A DNA stretch of 64,000 nucleotides from Notolepis coatsorum (taxonomy: Eukaryota; Chordata; Actinopteri; Aulopiformes; Paralepididae). The translations under genes and the position numbers were made by a program. The notes beneath the pieces were generated by a model. The model was given only the letters and a program-made list of their open reading frames with translations, searched no databases and had not been told where the DNA came from. Numbering within the stretch: the first letter of the stretch is position 1; each line of letters starts with the position of its first letter. Shown piece after piece: positions 41,953-52,440 of the stretch. The DNA lies in assembly GCA_963971535.1 (NCBI GenBank), contig OZ020589.1:68487239-68551238 (forward strand), read 5' to 3'.

Positions 41953-44112
41953 ATTTACATTTAGTCATTTAACTGACGCTTTTATCCAAAGCGACTTACA
42001 AGTTCTGTACGACAAGACAGCAAGAAGGGTACAACTCTATCAGCTGAGTAACAATGTTCATCAAAGTGTTGCGTGTTACAGTGTAGGTTAGTTTATTAGG
42101 ACAAGTGCATGACAGTAAGGTTAGTCAGGGTTAGATTATTATTTTTTTTTTTTTATTTTTTTAAAAATTATTTCAGATAATGGTTGAAGAAGTGAGTCTT
42201 TAGTCGACGGCGAAAGATTGGACGGGATTCGGCTGTCCTAACTGGGATGGGTAGTTCATTCCACCATTGTGGGGCAAGGACTGAGAATAGGCGGCTTCTC
42301 TTTGATGACCCTCCGGGAGCTTGGATAGGAGTAGGTCTGAGGCGGCCAGAAGATGCAGAGCGTAGGGGTCTTGAGGGTGTGTAGTTAGAGACCATTGACC
42401 GGAAGTAGGCGGGAGCGGTTCCCTTTGCCGCATGGTATGCTAGGTCGAGGGCCTTGAAGCGGATACGTGCAGCGATGGGGAGCCAGTGCAGGTCCCTAAG
42501 AAGTGGGGTGACATGGGCCGACTTCGGTAGGTTTGAGATCAGGCGGGCCGCTGCGTTTTGAATGAGTTGAAGATGCTTGGTGGCGGTGGCCGGGAGGCCA
42601 GCGAGCAGTGCGTTGCAGTAGTCGAGGCGGGAGATTACTGTTGATTGGACGAGGAGTTGGGTGGCTTCTTTTGTCAGGAAGGGGCGGATCCTTCTGACGT
42701 TGCTCAGGAGGAATCTGCAGGTTCTGGTTGTCGCTGCGATGTGAGCAGAGAAGTTCAACTGGTCGTCGAGGACGACACCAAGGTTCTTGGCGGTCGGGGA
42801 CGCGGTCACAGCTGCATTCTCGACTGTGATGGAGAGGTCGGTCAGGGGGGAGGATTTGGCCGGCAGGTGGAGCAATTCTGTTTTGCTTAGGTTCAGTTTG
42901 AGGTGGTTGGTCGTCATCCAGGCGGAGATGTCGGACAGACAGGCCGAGATCCGCTCAGAGACGTGGATATCTGAGGGAGGGAAGGAGAGGAAGAGTTGAG
43001 TATCATCGGCATAACAATGATATGAGAAGCCATGAGACGTGATCAGTGATTTAGTGTAGAGGGAGAAGAGAAGGGGTCCTAGGACCGAGCCCTGGGGGAC
43101 ACCCGTCCGGAGGGGGCGGGTGGCCGACAGAGTCCCTCTCCATGACACTTGGTAGGAGCGGTCGTTGAGGTATGATGTCAGCCATGTCAGCGCAGATCCA
43201 GCCACTCCCATTCCTGCGAGGGCCGCGAGGAGGATCTGATGGTTGACTGTGTCGAAGGCTGCAGATAGATCTAGGAGAATCAGGACAGAGGAGAGGCCTT
43301 TCGCTTTTGCTAAGTGAAGTGCCTCTGTGACCGCAATGAGGGCCGTTTCTGTGGAGTGGCCAGTCCGGAAGCCAGACTGATTGGGGTCTAGGAGGTCATT
43401 CTGTAAGAGATAAGCAGTAAGTTGGTTGGATACAGCACGTTCAAGTGTTTTAGAAAAGAAGGAGAGAAGAGAGACAGGACGATAGTTGGCTATGACGGTG
43501 GGGTTCAGGGTTGGTTTTTTTATGAGGGGCGTGACTCTGGCCTGTTTTAGGGAGGTGGGGACCACCCCCGAGTTGAGTGAGGAGTTGATGGTTGCAGTTA
43601 GGAATGGGAGGATGTCCGGTGCTATAGTCTGGAGGAGTGGTGAGCGTAGCTGGTCCAGCTGGCATGTAGTCGGACGGTTCGACGTTACCAGTGTCAGGGT
43701 CTCGTCTTCTGTAATGGGAGAGAAAGATGACAGAGTGAAGGATGAGGTTCTCGATTCAGCGTTTGGAATGGGTGGGGGTTGGGAGAAGGAGCTGCGGATG
43801 TTCTCCACTTTTTCCTCAAAGAAGATCGCAAAGTCTTCGGCAGAAAAAGATGAGGGAGGAGGGGGTGGGGGGGGGGGTTGAGGAGGGAGGACATGGTAGC
43901 ATGCAGTTTGCGAAGATTCTTGGCAGAGGCCTCGATCCTATGGTGAAAGAAAGAAGCTTTGGCATTAGTAATGGTTTTGGAGAATGTTAACAAGAGGTTG
44001 TGATATGTGTCGATGTCAGCAGTGAGGCGTGACTTTCTATACTTCCTCTCAGCCGCTCTCAGGACCTGTCTTTGTTCTCTCACTGCATCCATCAGCCATG
44101 GACTGGGTGGGG
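41953..44112 (-). mobile_element. L2 LINE, 5'-truncated, 2.16 kb
   Basis: aaatac at 41947-41952 and 44113-44118 is a likely 6-bp TSD. The 3' tail at 41953-42010 is the complement of the tail at 440-506. It is nested in the putative solo LTR. Confidence 0.85.
42168..44092 (-). pseudogene. L2 reverse transcriptase region
   Basis: 43808-42168 is an open frame with RT motifs (LIKKPTLNPTVIANYRPVSL, LLDLSAAFDTVNH, GVPQGSVLGPLLFSLY and catalytic CYADDTQLF) and the L2 C-terminal domain (LDYCNALLAGLP, DLHWLPIAARIRFK). Upstream, 44092-43694 in another frame encodes the linker (ERKYRKSR, DIDTYHNLLLTFSKTITNAK), so there is a frameshift near 43800. The endonuclease is missing through 5' truncation. The C-terminus is nearly identical to the fragment at window start. 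Confidence 0.92.
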
Positions 44113-45508
44113 AAATACAGTCTTAAGATGACTAAACTTCCCCCTTCTCTGTAAACATTCAAACAATAGACTTTTGGAGCCCCCAGCCAACTGGTTTGTA
44201 GAGAAAGGTCTTAGCTTGGGGGGATGAGGCAATCATCCAATTTTCTATTCAACTGTAGATAACACCTCCGTGAGAGCATTTGGCTACATCACTTCAAAGA
44301 AGTGTCTGGTGTTCCGGCAAGACAGAGAGGCATTGCATGTAATCACATGGCTCCTCCTGTTTGCTGGGCAGATAAAAATAGCTTGGTTTAAAACTGTAGT
44401 TTTAATGTAAAATAGACATTCATAAATAACAGTAAAATAGTTTAGATTCCCACATAGAAAATATTAAATAAGTTAAGGAAAACAATTAGACTCTCATCCA
44501 CTGTTGTAAAGTCTAATTCAGACAGTAATAAAGTTAGGAGATGTGTAATGTCATTAGAAAACTAATCTTAACGTCAAACATAAGGTTATAGAATTAATAA
44601 ATGCAACAGGATTGTCTTAAAACCAAAAGGGACTAAAATAGATAATCAGCTGGAGAAACTATATTCAACTAAAATATAGGTTTCTGTGCTCCATTGTTCT
44701 TTGTTAAAACCACCAATAGGGCTAAAACATAGTTTTTAAGCTCCAATTTTGATCAGAAAAACGATAACATCCATGATTAAAGTATAGTCATTACTAATTC
44801 TTAAACTGTTAGTCAGTAAAATTAGATACTGGATTATAAAACGGTAACTAAGTGAAATATAACATATTCTCTTAAAAATATTAAAGACGGCCTCTTAAAG
44901 GTAGTCAGATGTACCGCCGGCTCTAATCAAAATGGCCGCGATATGTTCAACCAATCAGGATGTAGAGACACCCTCCTCTGACGTAGGAATCTGGCATATT
45001 CCAGAGGAGGAGTTTAAGCTTTAAAAATAGCATGCAGGGTAGATAGCACACACACGCTTTTTGGAACCACCCCTGCACAGGAGAAACGGCCAGAGGAACT
45101 GCTTGAGCTGAGAACGAGAAAACGAATCTCTTTGTCTCTAGGGGCAACAAAGAAAATCAACAGATCGACGAGGCTCCACCATCGAGGCTCCATTGAAGAC
45201 AATTATTTTTAATTGTATTTGATTAGTCTAGTATTAATGACAAACGGCATAGTGTTTGAATTCATTGATATTATTGCACAATCCATTTTTAATTGAACCA
45301 GACGATCCTTGTTCACTGTTGGACTTTGAAATAAAAACGGATCTGAACATTAGAAACCTCTCTTCTCCTCATTGCTGCTTTTTCCTGGGCTGTCCTAAAG
45401 ACCGTGTTGGTCTTATTAGTAATAGGTTAGGTGAATACAGAACACAACACAGAGTAGATAAGATAGAGGGTTTTAAGATAAAATCCTTATTCCCTATTAC
45501 GATAGTTA

Positions 45509-46946
45509 CTTAAAAGATACTACTACTTTTTTGAACAGGCTTTCGACCTGCAACATTAGTCCTACAGACTTACTAGTTACCATAGATGTAGTCAGTCTTT
45601 ACCCCAGCATTCCACATGCTGACGCGCTTGACGCTCTGAGTTTTTATTTAAACTCGAGGGAAGTATTACTCCCCCCAACAGAAGCGCTAGTTAGTTTAAC
45701 CGACCTAGTTCTAACTAGAAATTATTTTAGATTCCAAGATAAATACTATTTGCAAAACAGAGGCCTCAGCATGGGCTCTCCAGCCGCTGTGAACCTAGCC
45801 AATCTTTATATGTCCAAATATGAAGTAGATCATATCTTTAATAATAACCTGTTTGAGAAATGTGTCAAATCTTATATGCGCTATATTGACGATCTGTTTT
45901 TTATTTGGTCTGGTTCATCATCTGATCTTTTTGCCTTCCTTGAGTACCTGAACACCTGTAGAAGAACGATAAAGTTTACATTGAAGTTTGATATGCATAA
46001 TTTACCCTTCCTCGATGTTCTGATCAAGAAAGCCCCTAATGGCATCTCATTACACACAGAGGTTTTTAAAAAGGAGACAGACCGTAACTCGTTCTTGCAT
46101 TATTCCAGTTATCACACCCCAGCCTTGAAGAACAGTCTTCCTTATAGCCAAATACTTCGTTATAAGAGAATACGTGATACTGACGATAGATTTATTGCCG
46201 ATTTGACACTCAAAGCCCTGAACAAAACCAAACATATCGATAGGGCCACGTTGTTCACCCCCAGAAAGAAAGAAGATAAAACAGACAAAGTATCTTTTGT
46301 GTCTACTTACAGCCCTATCACGAGAGACACACAGAGTATTGTCAATAAACATTGGCATATTCTGCAGTCCGACCCTCTTATAGGGACAGCGTTTCAGCAT
46401 TCGCCTAACTATTTTTATAAGAGACAAGCGAATTTATCTAATCTCCTAGTCAAAACTGATTTGCCCTTAAAGAAACCTTCTCATTTTATGTCCAATATCC
46501 CACATGGGAATTTTCCCTGCCAATCCTGTGTACAGTGCCAGGGCATGATTAAAGATAAATTTTTCGCACATCCTAAAACGGGGAAAAATATACCAGTCAA
46601 AGGACGGATTACGTGTAATTCGTCTAATCTGGTGTATTTGCTAAAATGTCCTTGAAATTTTTCTTATGTGGGCAAAACAACGAGAGCCTTTAAATCAAGA
46701 ATCAGTGAACACAAATGTGCTGTGAGAAATTCAGATGTCAAGTCGTCGGTAGCTCGACATTTCTCTAAGTGTAAACATACCGTCAACGATCTCAAATATA
46801 TGGGACTAGAGTTAGTACTCAGGCCAGCGCGAGGTGGAGACAGACACAAGTTGCTGTTGCAACGTGAATGTTATTATATCCACCTGTTGAATTGCATCGA
46901 ACCTAGAGGAATGAATGAAGAGAACGTTTTAACCTGTTTCCTCTAA
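45509..46946 (+). pseudogene. Penelope-like RT and GIY-YIG, plus copy B (second block)
   Basis: Resumes with LKDTTTFLNRLSTC. It keeps the SLYPSIPH motif, GLSMGSPAAVNL and the catalytic MRYIDDLFFIW. Compared with copy A it lacks 16 residues after DDRFIA (an in-frame 48-base deletion near 46199). A Cys codon in LLKCPC is a stop (TGA at about 46653-46655). The GIY-YIG domain then continues in the same frame (YVGKTTRAFKSRISEHKCAV) to a stop at 46944-46946. One point mutation therefore separates RT from endonuclease. Confidence 0.9.
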
Positions 46947-47537
46947 CCTCCTTACACCTACAGTGTTATTTCTGGTTTTATTAAAGTTGTTGTTTGTTGC
47001 TAAACAAGAGGCATGTTTCACAAGGATGCCCAATGTATAATTTGAAACTATTTAATTAAATATGTAAAGTGGCTCAATTAGCCCTAGAAATTAATGGGCA
47101 TGTTATATGTTATAATATCAAGTTTCTGGTAATTTTGTTTTGTTTTGTATTGTTTATAATATAGATTGGTGTTAGATATAGATATATCTATATCTATATA
47201 TATGTATAATTTATGATTGGACTCTACTTTGATAGGTCATTCCTTTGGTCACATTGCACCGGCACACCTGCGTTGTGATGTCATTTCCTGCCGTGTCATG
47301 TCATGTAATTACCTGCCAGGTGTATTTAACTACCATCTTGAATGTATTTCCATTGCTAGCCATATCACTGAAGAAGGACATTGTCCGAAACATGTCTGCT
47401 ATTTATTCAGGCTGCCATTAAAAAACATTGAACCTGTGAGTGCTGGTCCGGCTACCCTGCTTTTTGATATACTGAACTTTATGGGATTGCAGCACCCAGT
47501 GTGAGAACTTGTGAGCGCGGTATAACTTGACTATATT
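46947..47537 (+). repeat. Penelope pLTR/3' region, plus copy B
   Basis: Inverted counterpart of 36740-37330. It extends about 65 bases further into the start of a next unit ('aactttatgggattgcagca' to 'ttgactatatt'), consistent with a read-through template, and then meets the 16-bp TSD. Confidence 0.85.
47362..47402 (+). ncRNA. Predicted hammerhead ribozyme, copy C
   Basis: CTGAAGA (47368-47374), stem II GGAC (47376-47379)/GTCC (47383-47386), GAAA (47387-47390), GTC (47394-47396, predicted cleavage after 47396). Stem I 47362-47367 pairs with 47397-47402 with one mismatch. Sequence identical to copies A and B. Confidence 0.6.
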
Positions 47538-47640
47538 GACATGTACATGGGTACCTTAGAGGTGTAGTAAATCTTTGTAGACCAGGCCAATTGCAAGTTG
47601 TTGTACTCTGTCGTCTACTCTAAGCCATCCTAGGTTGTCA
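47538..47640 (-). pseudogene. LINE RT C-terminus, right part
   Basis: The minus strand encodes LGWLRVDDRVQQLAIGLVYK, which leads directly into the YMSKYLPK segment at 36739 once the Penelope insertion is removed. It starts abruptly near 47640 (5' truncation). Confidence 0.8.
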
Positions 47641-48404
47641 GTCCGGCACGCGGACTGTTGGAGGATACTGTGATCGCAGCCTGTAGCCTGTAGGCCTTGT
47701 GTATGTATGTATGTGACAAATAAACCTCTTGAATCCTGTCATATATTCAATCAGTTTCAGTAACTACAGAACACATAATACTAGACAACTCACTTGTTGA
47801 GGTCCGGCCGTCTGGACGGTCTGGGCTTCCACGGCACGGTCACCGGGCGTTGTAATACTAATAATAGTCCCCACCGGAGCAGCACCAAGCAGGTGTAATT
47901 GTAACGGCGTCGCCTGTATGATCCCGTGGCCCGCCTCCTGCTGCTCTGTCAGCTTCACTGTCTTCGTGAAACCAAAATTGGTTAGGCTTACTTGTTTTCG
48001 TTTAGACATTATGCATTCCTGAGTGACCTTATTTACTGGCTGTCAAAACGATCACTGTGTCAACAAGTCAGGTTACAAAGTGGGTCAAGTTTGATTTGTA
48101 CCGTGCGTGCGTGCAGGCTGCAGCGCCGCCGCGCTCCGAATGGTAATTGCAAGAATAGCATGCATGTTGCCATATTACGTGTGAATTAGTGCGCAAATCA
48201 TTAATCATTCATCCAAAATAGCATACGTTTATTATTATACACGGTGATGATACAGAAAATTACAGAAAAATTAGAAATGCATGGCAAAAGTAGCATTTAT
48301 TTTCAGTAATTTAGAGACCCCCAGGGGAGCTTTAGAGACCCCCAGGGGAGCTGATGTCTGATCTAGGGGAGCTATAGCGGACCGAGCTCCCCCCGTGGAT
48401 CACA
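47641..48404. other. Spacer with a possible first exon and repeat fragments
   Basis: 47690-47740 resembles a LINE 3' tail ('gacaaataaacctcttgaat'). A candidate exon lies at 47764-48009 (separate entry). 48310-48350 holds two direct copies of a 22-bp 'agacccccaggggagct' unit. Confidence 0.5.
47764..48009 (-). pseudogene. Candidate first exon of a TE-type protein
   Basis: The minus-strand ATG at 48009 opens MSKRKQVSLTNFGFTKTVKL, a Lys-rich start of the type found in zinc-finger/transposase-like proteins. About 72 residues later a GTGAGT splice-donor-like sequence follows ..AGPQQ (near 47794). No downstream exon was identified, and function is unknown. Confidence 0.4.
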
Positions 48405-48506
48405 CCCTGCTTATATCTACGCACAGCTCGGAGCATGCGTAGCTGGCGCCCGGTGGTAGAATATGTTTACAACGCGGAAATAAGCACTGACTGCGCTCCG
48501 CGTATA

Positions 48507-48952
48507 ACTCAACTCGTTATTATTTTGCGCATAGATTGCAGAAATACGAGAACGCTTTGATTATATTTAAAAGGCTTTGCCATTGTTAAACGTAATAAGT
48601 GGAACCCCGAAGCTGTAAGCGGAATACAAGTCATATGAACACCCACAAATTGTGGGCCACGATATAGTGTTCTTCCCCCTTCCTACTGTATGAGAAAGAA
48701 TAAAAAACGCATTGCAACGAGAACAGAGGTTATTTGTTGAGTGTATGTGTATTACAAAACCCTTGCAATAAATGTGTCTTAAATGAATGAAAATACATGC
48801 TCTGGATACAGAGCATATATCGTGTGGGTGATATCATGACTTGTATTCTGCTTACAGAATTTCACTTATTTAGTTTTACAATGTCAAAGCCTAAATCAAA
48901 ACGTTCCCGTATTTCTGCAATCTATGCGCAAAATAATAACGAGTTGAGTTCT
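48507..48952. repeat. ~75-bp inverted repeat within the DNA element
   Basis: 'tgcgcatagattgcagaaat' at 48534 is the complement of 'atttctgcaatctatgcgca' at 48911. The arms are separated by about 280 bp. The right arm carries an ATG-started frame (48880) for a basic peptide. Confidence 0.7.
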
Positions 48953-49559
48953 AACAAAGAACGTATTACATGCTGGGTGGGCTGATAGAGTAAACTATGA
49001 TATGAATATGAATATGATATGATATAAGGTATACTGGTCCGTCCGCGAGGATAGCGAGGAGTCGGATAGCCATTAAATGCCATTTGAGAATTAATGCAAA
49101 GCGACGGCCTATAGCCTATACATATTATTTAATGTTTTCATAAGCGTAAAGATACAACAGCTAGATTAATGATCAAGTTCATTTATTGTGCAGGGTTCGC
49201 AGGGCTGTGTCATGTGCTATTATATATGCGCAAGTTACTGTTGCATAATGTAGGCTATGGTCTGGCTGCTATTATATGTAATTCATATAGGCTACCTAAT
49301 ACCGACAACAAAATAGATTGTATCATATGCCTCTACACACATCATATTATACCCGGTAGCCAATCCATATTCCAGCATGGTTATAATAATGACACACCAA
49401 CGTGCCAAACAGTGGTTAACGAACGGTCTTTATTCGTATTTTGAGCTGTCCAGGCAGAATTGCAGCAATGGTCTTAGGGAGTCGTTGATATCTGACATCA
49501 CCATGTACAAGTCCGCCAGCATTTTATTTATTATCCCATAACACGGGTTGTGTCTTCTT

Positions 49560-50054
49560 TTTTTTATTTTTTTTTATTGATCTTTTTCCCCCTCCTTTTT
49601 CCTCAGATTTTCTCCCATCCCAATGTTAGTCATTATGCCAATTCCCAATCCCCTTCCTGGTCGCTGCGCACTTACCCCCCACAGTCGGTCTGGGAGAGTG
49701 GAGGCTATCACATGCTTCCTCCGACACACGTCTAGCCAATCAACCGCTTCTTTTCACCTGGCAGCGCGGACTCTCACTGAGAGGGTGTAACGTGTGGAAG
49801 GATCACACTACCCCCCTTAGATCCTATCCGCGCTGAGCAGGCGCCCCGACCGAACTGTAGAAGTCGCTGTTTACAACGACCCGGACCCACCCCGCCAGCT
49901 TTTCCCACCCTCTAATACAGCCAATTATATTAGTGTGAACGGCCAGCCAAGCTGGTGACAACGCCGGAGCTGTGAGCTGGATTCGAACAGGCGAATCCAG
50001 CGTCTCCGGTGTTGGTGATGAACGCAATCTCCGCTACGCCACCTGACCGCCCGC
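49560..50054 (-). mobile_element. tRNA-derived SINE, 495 bp
   Basis: An exact 18-bp TSD, cacgggttgtgtcttctt, flanks it (49542-49559 and 50055-50072). On the minus strand it starts with a tRNA-like head: A-box 'tggcgtagcgg' and B-box 'gttcgaatcc' (50040-49980). A body with 'gtcggaggaagcatgtgata' follows, and it ends in an A-rich tail. Pol III transcription and LINE-driven retrotransposition are inferred. Confidence 0.88.
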
Positions 50055-50779
50055 CACGGGTTGTGTCTTCTTGGTTCGGCAGCGCCTCTGTGAACAATCT
50101 CTCGTGGAGTTTCTCAGAGTTCGCTCGGGTCAGTCCATTATTTCACATCCCATGGGGGTGTTTCATTACCATATATGGATAATCGGGGCGGTTCTGGTAT
50201 GCAAATACGTAAAACCGTGCACGAGCTGCAGCGTAGGATCAAAGTGATATTTATCAAGACAGGTGTGCGTACGACCTGTGTACGCACGTGTGATAAATCC
50301 AGTTTTTTTTGTGCATACACACATTCTAAAGGATGTGCTTAAAAACAAAGACTTCGCCACTAGGGGCGCTATACCAAACATTTTGCAAAATGCAAACATG
50401 TACAGTACAGTACCACGCAACACTCATGGCAAGACGTGAGCGATTCGACTCACGCTCACGGCAATGAATCGGCTCTTATGAACGAGTCGCTCAGCTGTTA
50501 CTACAACAACACACAACCAGTCAAATAAAGTATAGTCTAGACTCTAATTCACAACTTGAAACACAATATATAAATAGAAAAGTTAGAAACAAAACTCGCC
50601 CGTCTACAAACACAGGCAGATCTCTCCCTCTCTCCTTCTCTCTCTCACACACAGCGCAACGTGGAATCGATTCGTTACACAATCAGACCTATTATATACC
50701 AAGAATAACTTCAGTATGAGTACAGGGCTGTACACATATTTTGCATATTGTTAAACGAGCCAAGGCTAGCTATTAAACT

Positions 50780-50910
50780 ATCGATATGAATCGAAAATCT
50801 GGGACCCTGATGTAAACAAGACAAACGTCTTTCTCTGGTCTGCATCCCCTTAACAATTGTGTGTATTGAGCCGTACTGTATTGTACCCATTCTGCAATCT
50901 GTTAATAAAG
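50780..50910 (+). repeat. LINE 3' UTR fragment with (attc)n tail
   Basis: Same unit as 15664-15812. It ends 'ctgcaatctgttaataaagttctc' then attcattcattc. Confidence 0.8.
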
Positions 50911-51193
50911 TTCTCATTCATTCATTCATTCAAACATAGACGATATTGAACAAGCCATAATCCACGTATTTTCAATCCGAGAGAGCTGCAGTAGTTAAAT
51001 CAATGAGCCATCGACATAGTCAGTGTGGTAAGTAACGTTATTATTGCATCCAAGATTGATACACGGCTGGCTAGGCAGTTGGTAGTCATAGTCTTGTGTT
51101 ATAAAATAAATAAACAATCAGCAATGTCTCGCTTCATGAATGGCCAGCAGTAGTACTGCTCCTAAAAAAAAATATTTACAAACGTTAACGTTA

Positions 51194-51198
<5 letters not shown>

Positions 51199-51283
<85 letters not shown>
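51199..51283. repeat. (GA)n microsatellite
   Basis: About 42 ag units with one aaag interruption. Confidence 0.95.
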
Positions 51284-51285
<2 letters not shown>

Positions 51286-51430
51286 CACTGTTTAGTTGAA
51301 ACGTCCAGGGCAGGAGAGCTTGATAAACGTGTATAATCCGCCATATAGCTTGTTAGCCAAGTGTTAGCTGAGCTCGTTAGCACAACACTCAACAAGTACA
51401 TTCCTTTGTCCATTTCCGCTCGAACAGACT

Positions 51431-52254
51431 GCAAACTACCTGGCGTTCTATCGCCATGCTCTAAGACAAACTCTAACCTTAACCAACTTTGAAAGAGTGC
51501 CTAAGCTTAACAGTCTAAAGAACTTGCAGTCACGGCACGCTCGTCTAAGACAAACAGCTGCATGCATCTCACAACAACACAACTATCTCCACCGACCAAC
51601 CTAGGACCAACCTAGGAACCAAGCTAGAAGCTAGAATTGGAACATTAGAAATTGGATTCGGCCAATCAGAGATCGTCTCTGTGAAATTCTGCCATGGAAA
51701 AAAATACTGGCGTCGGCCAATCAGAGAGCGTCTCCGCGAAATGCGGCTATGGAAATTCTTCACGGAAGTTCACGCTGCTGGCTAGACCGCTTCAAATCGC
51801 GCTCGGATTCCAACATAATAGTCATATTTCAACGCACAACGCCGTATGCACTGATTGGCTGTGACGGAGACAGCGATCAAACTGTGACGTGCACTCAGAG
51901 CGCTATCGCTTCTAGCCCGGGCGAGAAATACGAAAAAATAAAAAAAAACGTCACTTCCTGTTCAAGAAAACGAGTATTTATTTTTTAATATAATAACGTT
52001 ATATTGTGCATTGGAAACACAAACATACTTAAAATGAGTAAATATTATTAATTTTAAACATGTTTATATTATTTATAGGGCTTTAAAACAAAAAACTAAA
52101 AACTTATTTTTCTTGTTCTCTCATATAACCAGGGTAGGAGCTGAGGGGGGGCGGCGCCCGAGCGCCCCTAGTGGTAGAGCCGCCACTGGGGGGGGGGGGG
52201 TAGTGTACCGTTTACCTCCACCATCTGTTCTCTCCCCTCCAGGTAGGATTGCAT
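51431..52254. other. Repeat fragments, no gene
   Basis: 51431-51515 matches the ~85-bp unit in the foldback at 30664-31067. 51655-51745 holds two ~55-bp direct copies of 'cggccaatcagaga.cgtctc'. 52135-52200 is a 'ggcggcgcccgagcgcccct' to 'agagccgccactg' terminus-like block followed by a G run. Confidence 0.5.
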
Positions 52255-52440
52255 CCAGCTCACTGATCAACTATCAAAACCTATTGCTTTTAGCTTGTCA
52301 ATCGAAATGGAGTGATTGACAGTGTCAAACGCCTTTTGTAGGTCCAGCATGACCATGCTGCAGTATTTACCCACGTCCACCTCTTGTTTGATGTGGTCGT
52401 TCAAATAGAGAAGGCATGTGTCAGTGGAGTGGGATGTTCT
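52255..52440 (-). pseudogene. LINE reverse transcriptase fragment
   Basis: The minus strand encodes HSTDTCLLYLNDHIKQE and MVMLDLQKAFDTVNHSI, then LKAIGFD, which is RT blocks 1-2 of a Rex/CR1-type LINE. Stops and both truncations show it is dead. It abuts a different minus-strand coding remnant at 52441. Confidence 0.75.

Larger units (their letters stand above)
41630..45504. mobile_element. Probable solo LTR (~1.7 kb) carrying an L2
   Basis: Insertion bounded by gtta (41626-41629 and 45505-45508). It starts tgtcgtataattccc and ends attacgata, an imperfect terminal inversion consistent with TG..CA whose last C became T. Excluding the L2 it is about 1.7 kb of non-coding sequence. A promoter-like 'tttaaaaatagcatgcag' lies near 45020 and 'aataaa' near 45331. 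Removing it restores the Penelope frame. Confidence 0.6.
36740..47537. mobile_element. Composite inverted pair of Penelope-like elements
   Basis: A single 10.8-kb insertion is bounded by an exact 16-bp TSD, gacatgtacatgggta (36724-36739 and 47538-47553). It joins a minus-strand Penelope-like copy (41083 down to 36740, with a tandem partial unit at its 5' side) head-to-head to a 5'-truncated plus-strand copy (41084-47537). The plus copy carries a probable solo LTR with an L2 (41630-45504). Both copies encode RT and a GIY-YIG endonuclease. Confidence 0.9.
48405..50341. mobile_element. Second copy of the 7903-9430 TIR element, ends lost
   Basis: Shared blocks are 'ctacgcacagctc.gagcatgc', 'caacgcggaaataagc', 'catgggggtgtt.cattacc', 'ggtatgcaaatacgt' and 'cctgtgtacgcacgtgtgat'. 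The outer TIRs are missing here. A SINE interrupts it at 49560-50054. A minus-like internal inverted repeat (48507-48595 against 48877-48952) embeds a short frame, MSKPKSKRSRISAIYAQNNN. Confidence 0.65.
50342..51430. mobile_element. Unclassified repeat related to the insert at 5388-6205
   Basis: Shares 'ggcgctataccaaacatttt' (50365) and the post-(GA)n block ('gactcactgtttagttgaa', 'gccatatagcttgtt') with the copia insert. It includes a LINE 3' UTR fragment (50780-50910) ending in (attc)n, and a (GA)n tract at 51199-51283. No ORF of note. Confidence 0.5.

Noticed and set aside
49980..50040. Functional tRNA gene
   Set aside because: The A- and B-boxes are the head of a SINE with an 18-bp TSD and an A-rich tail; no clean cloverleaf was seen.
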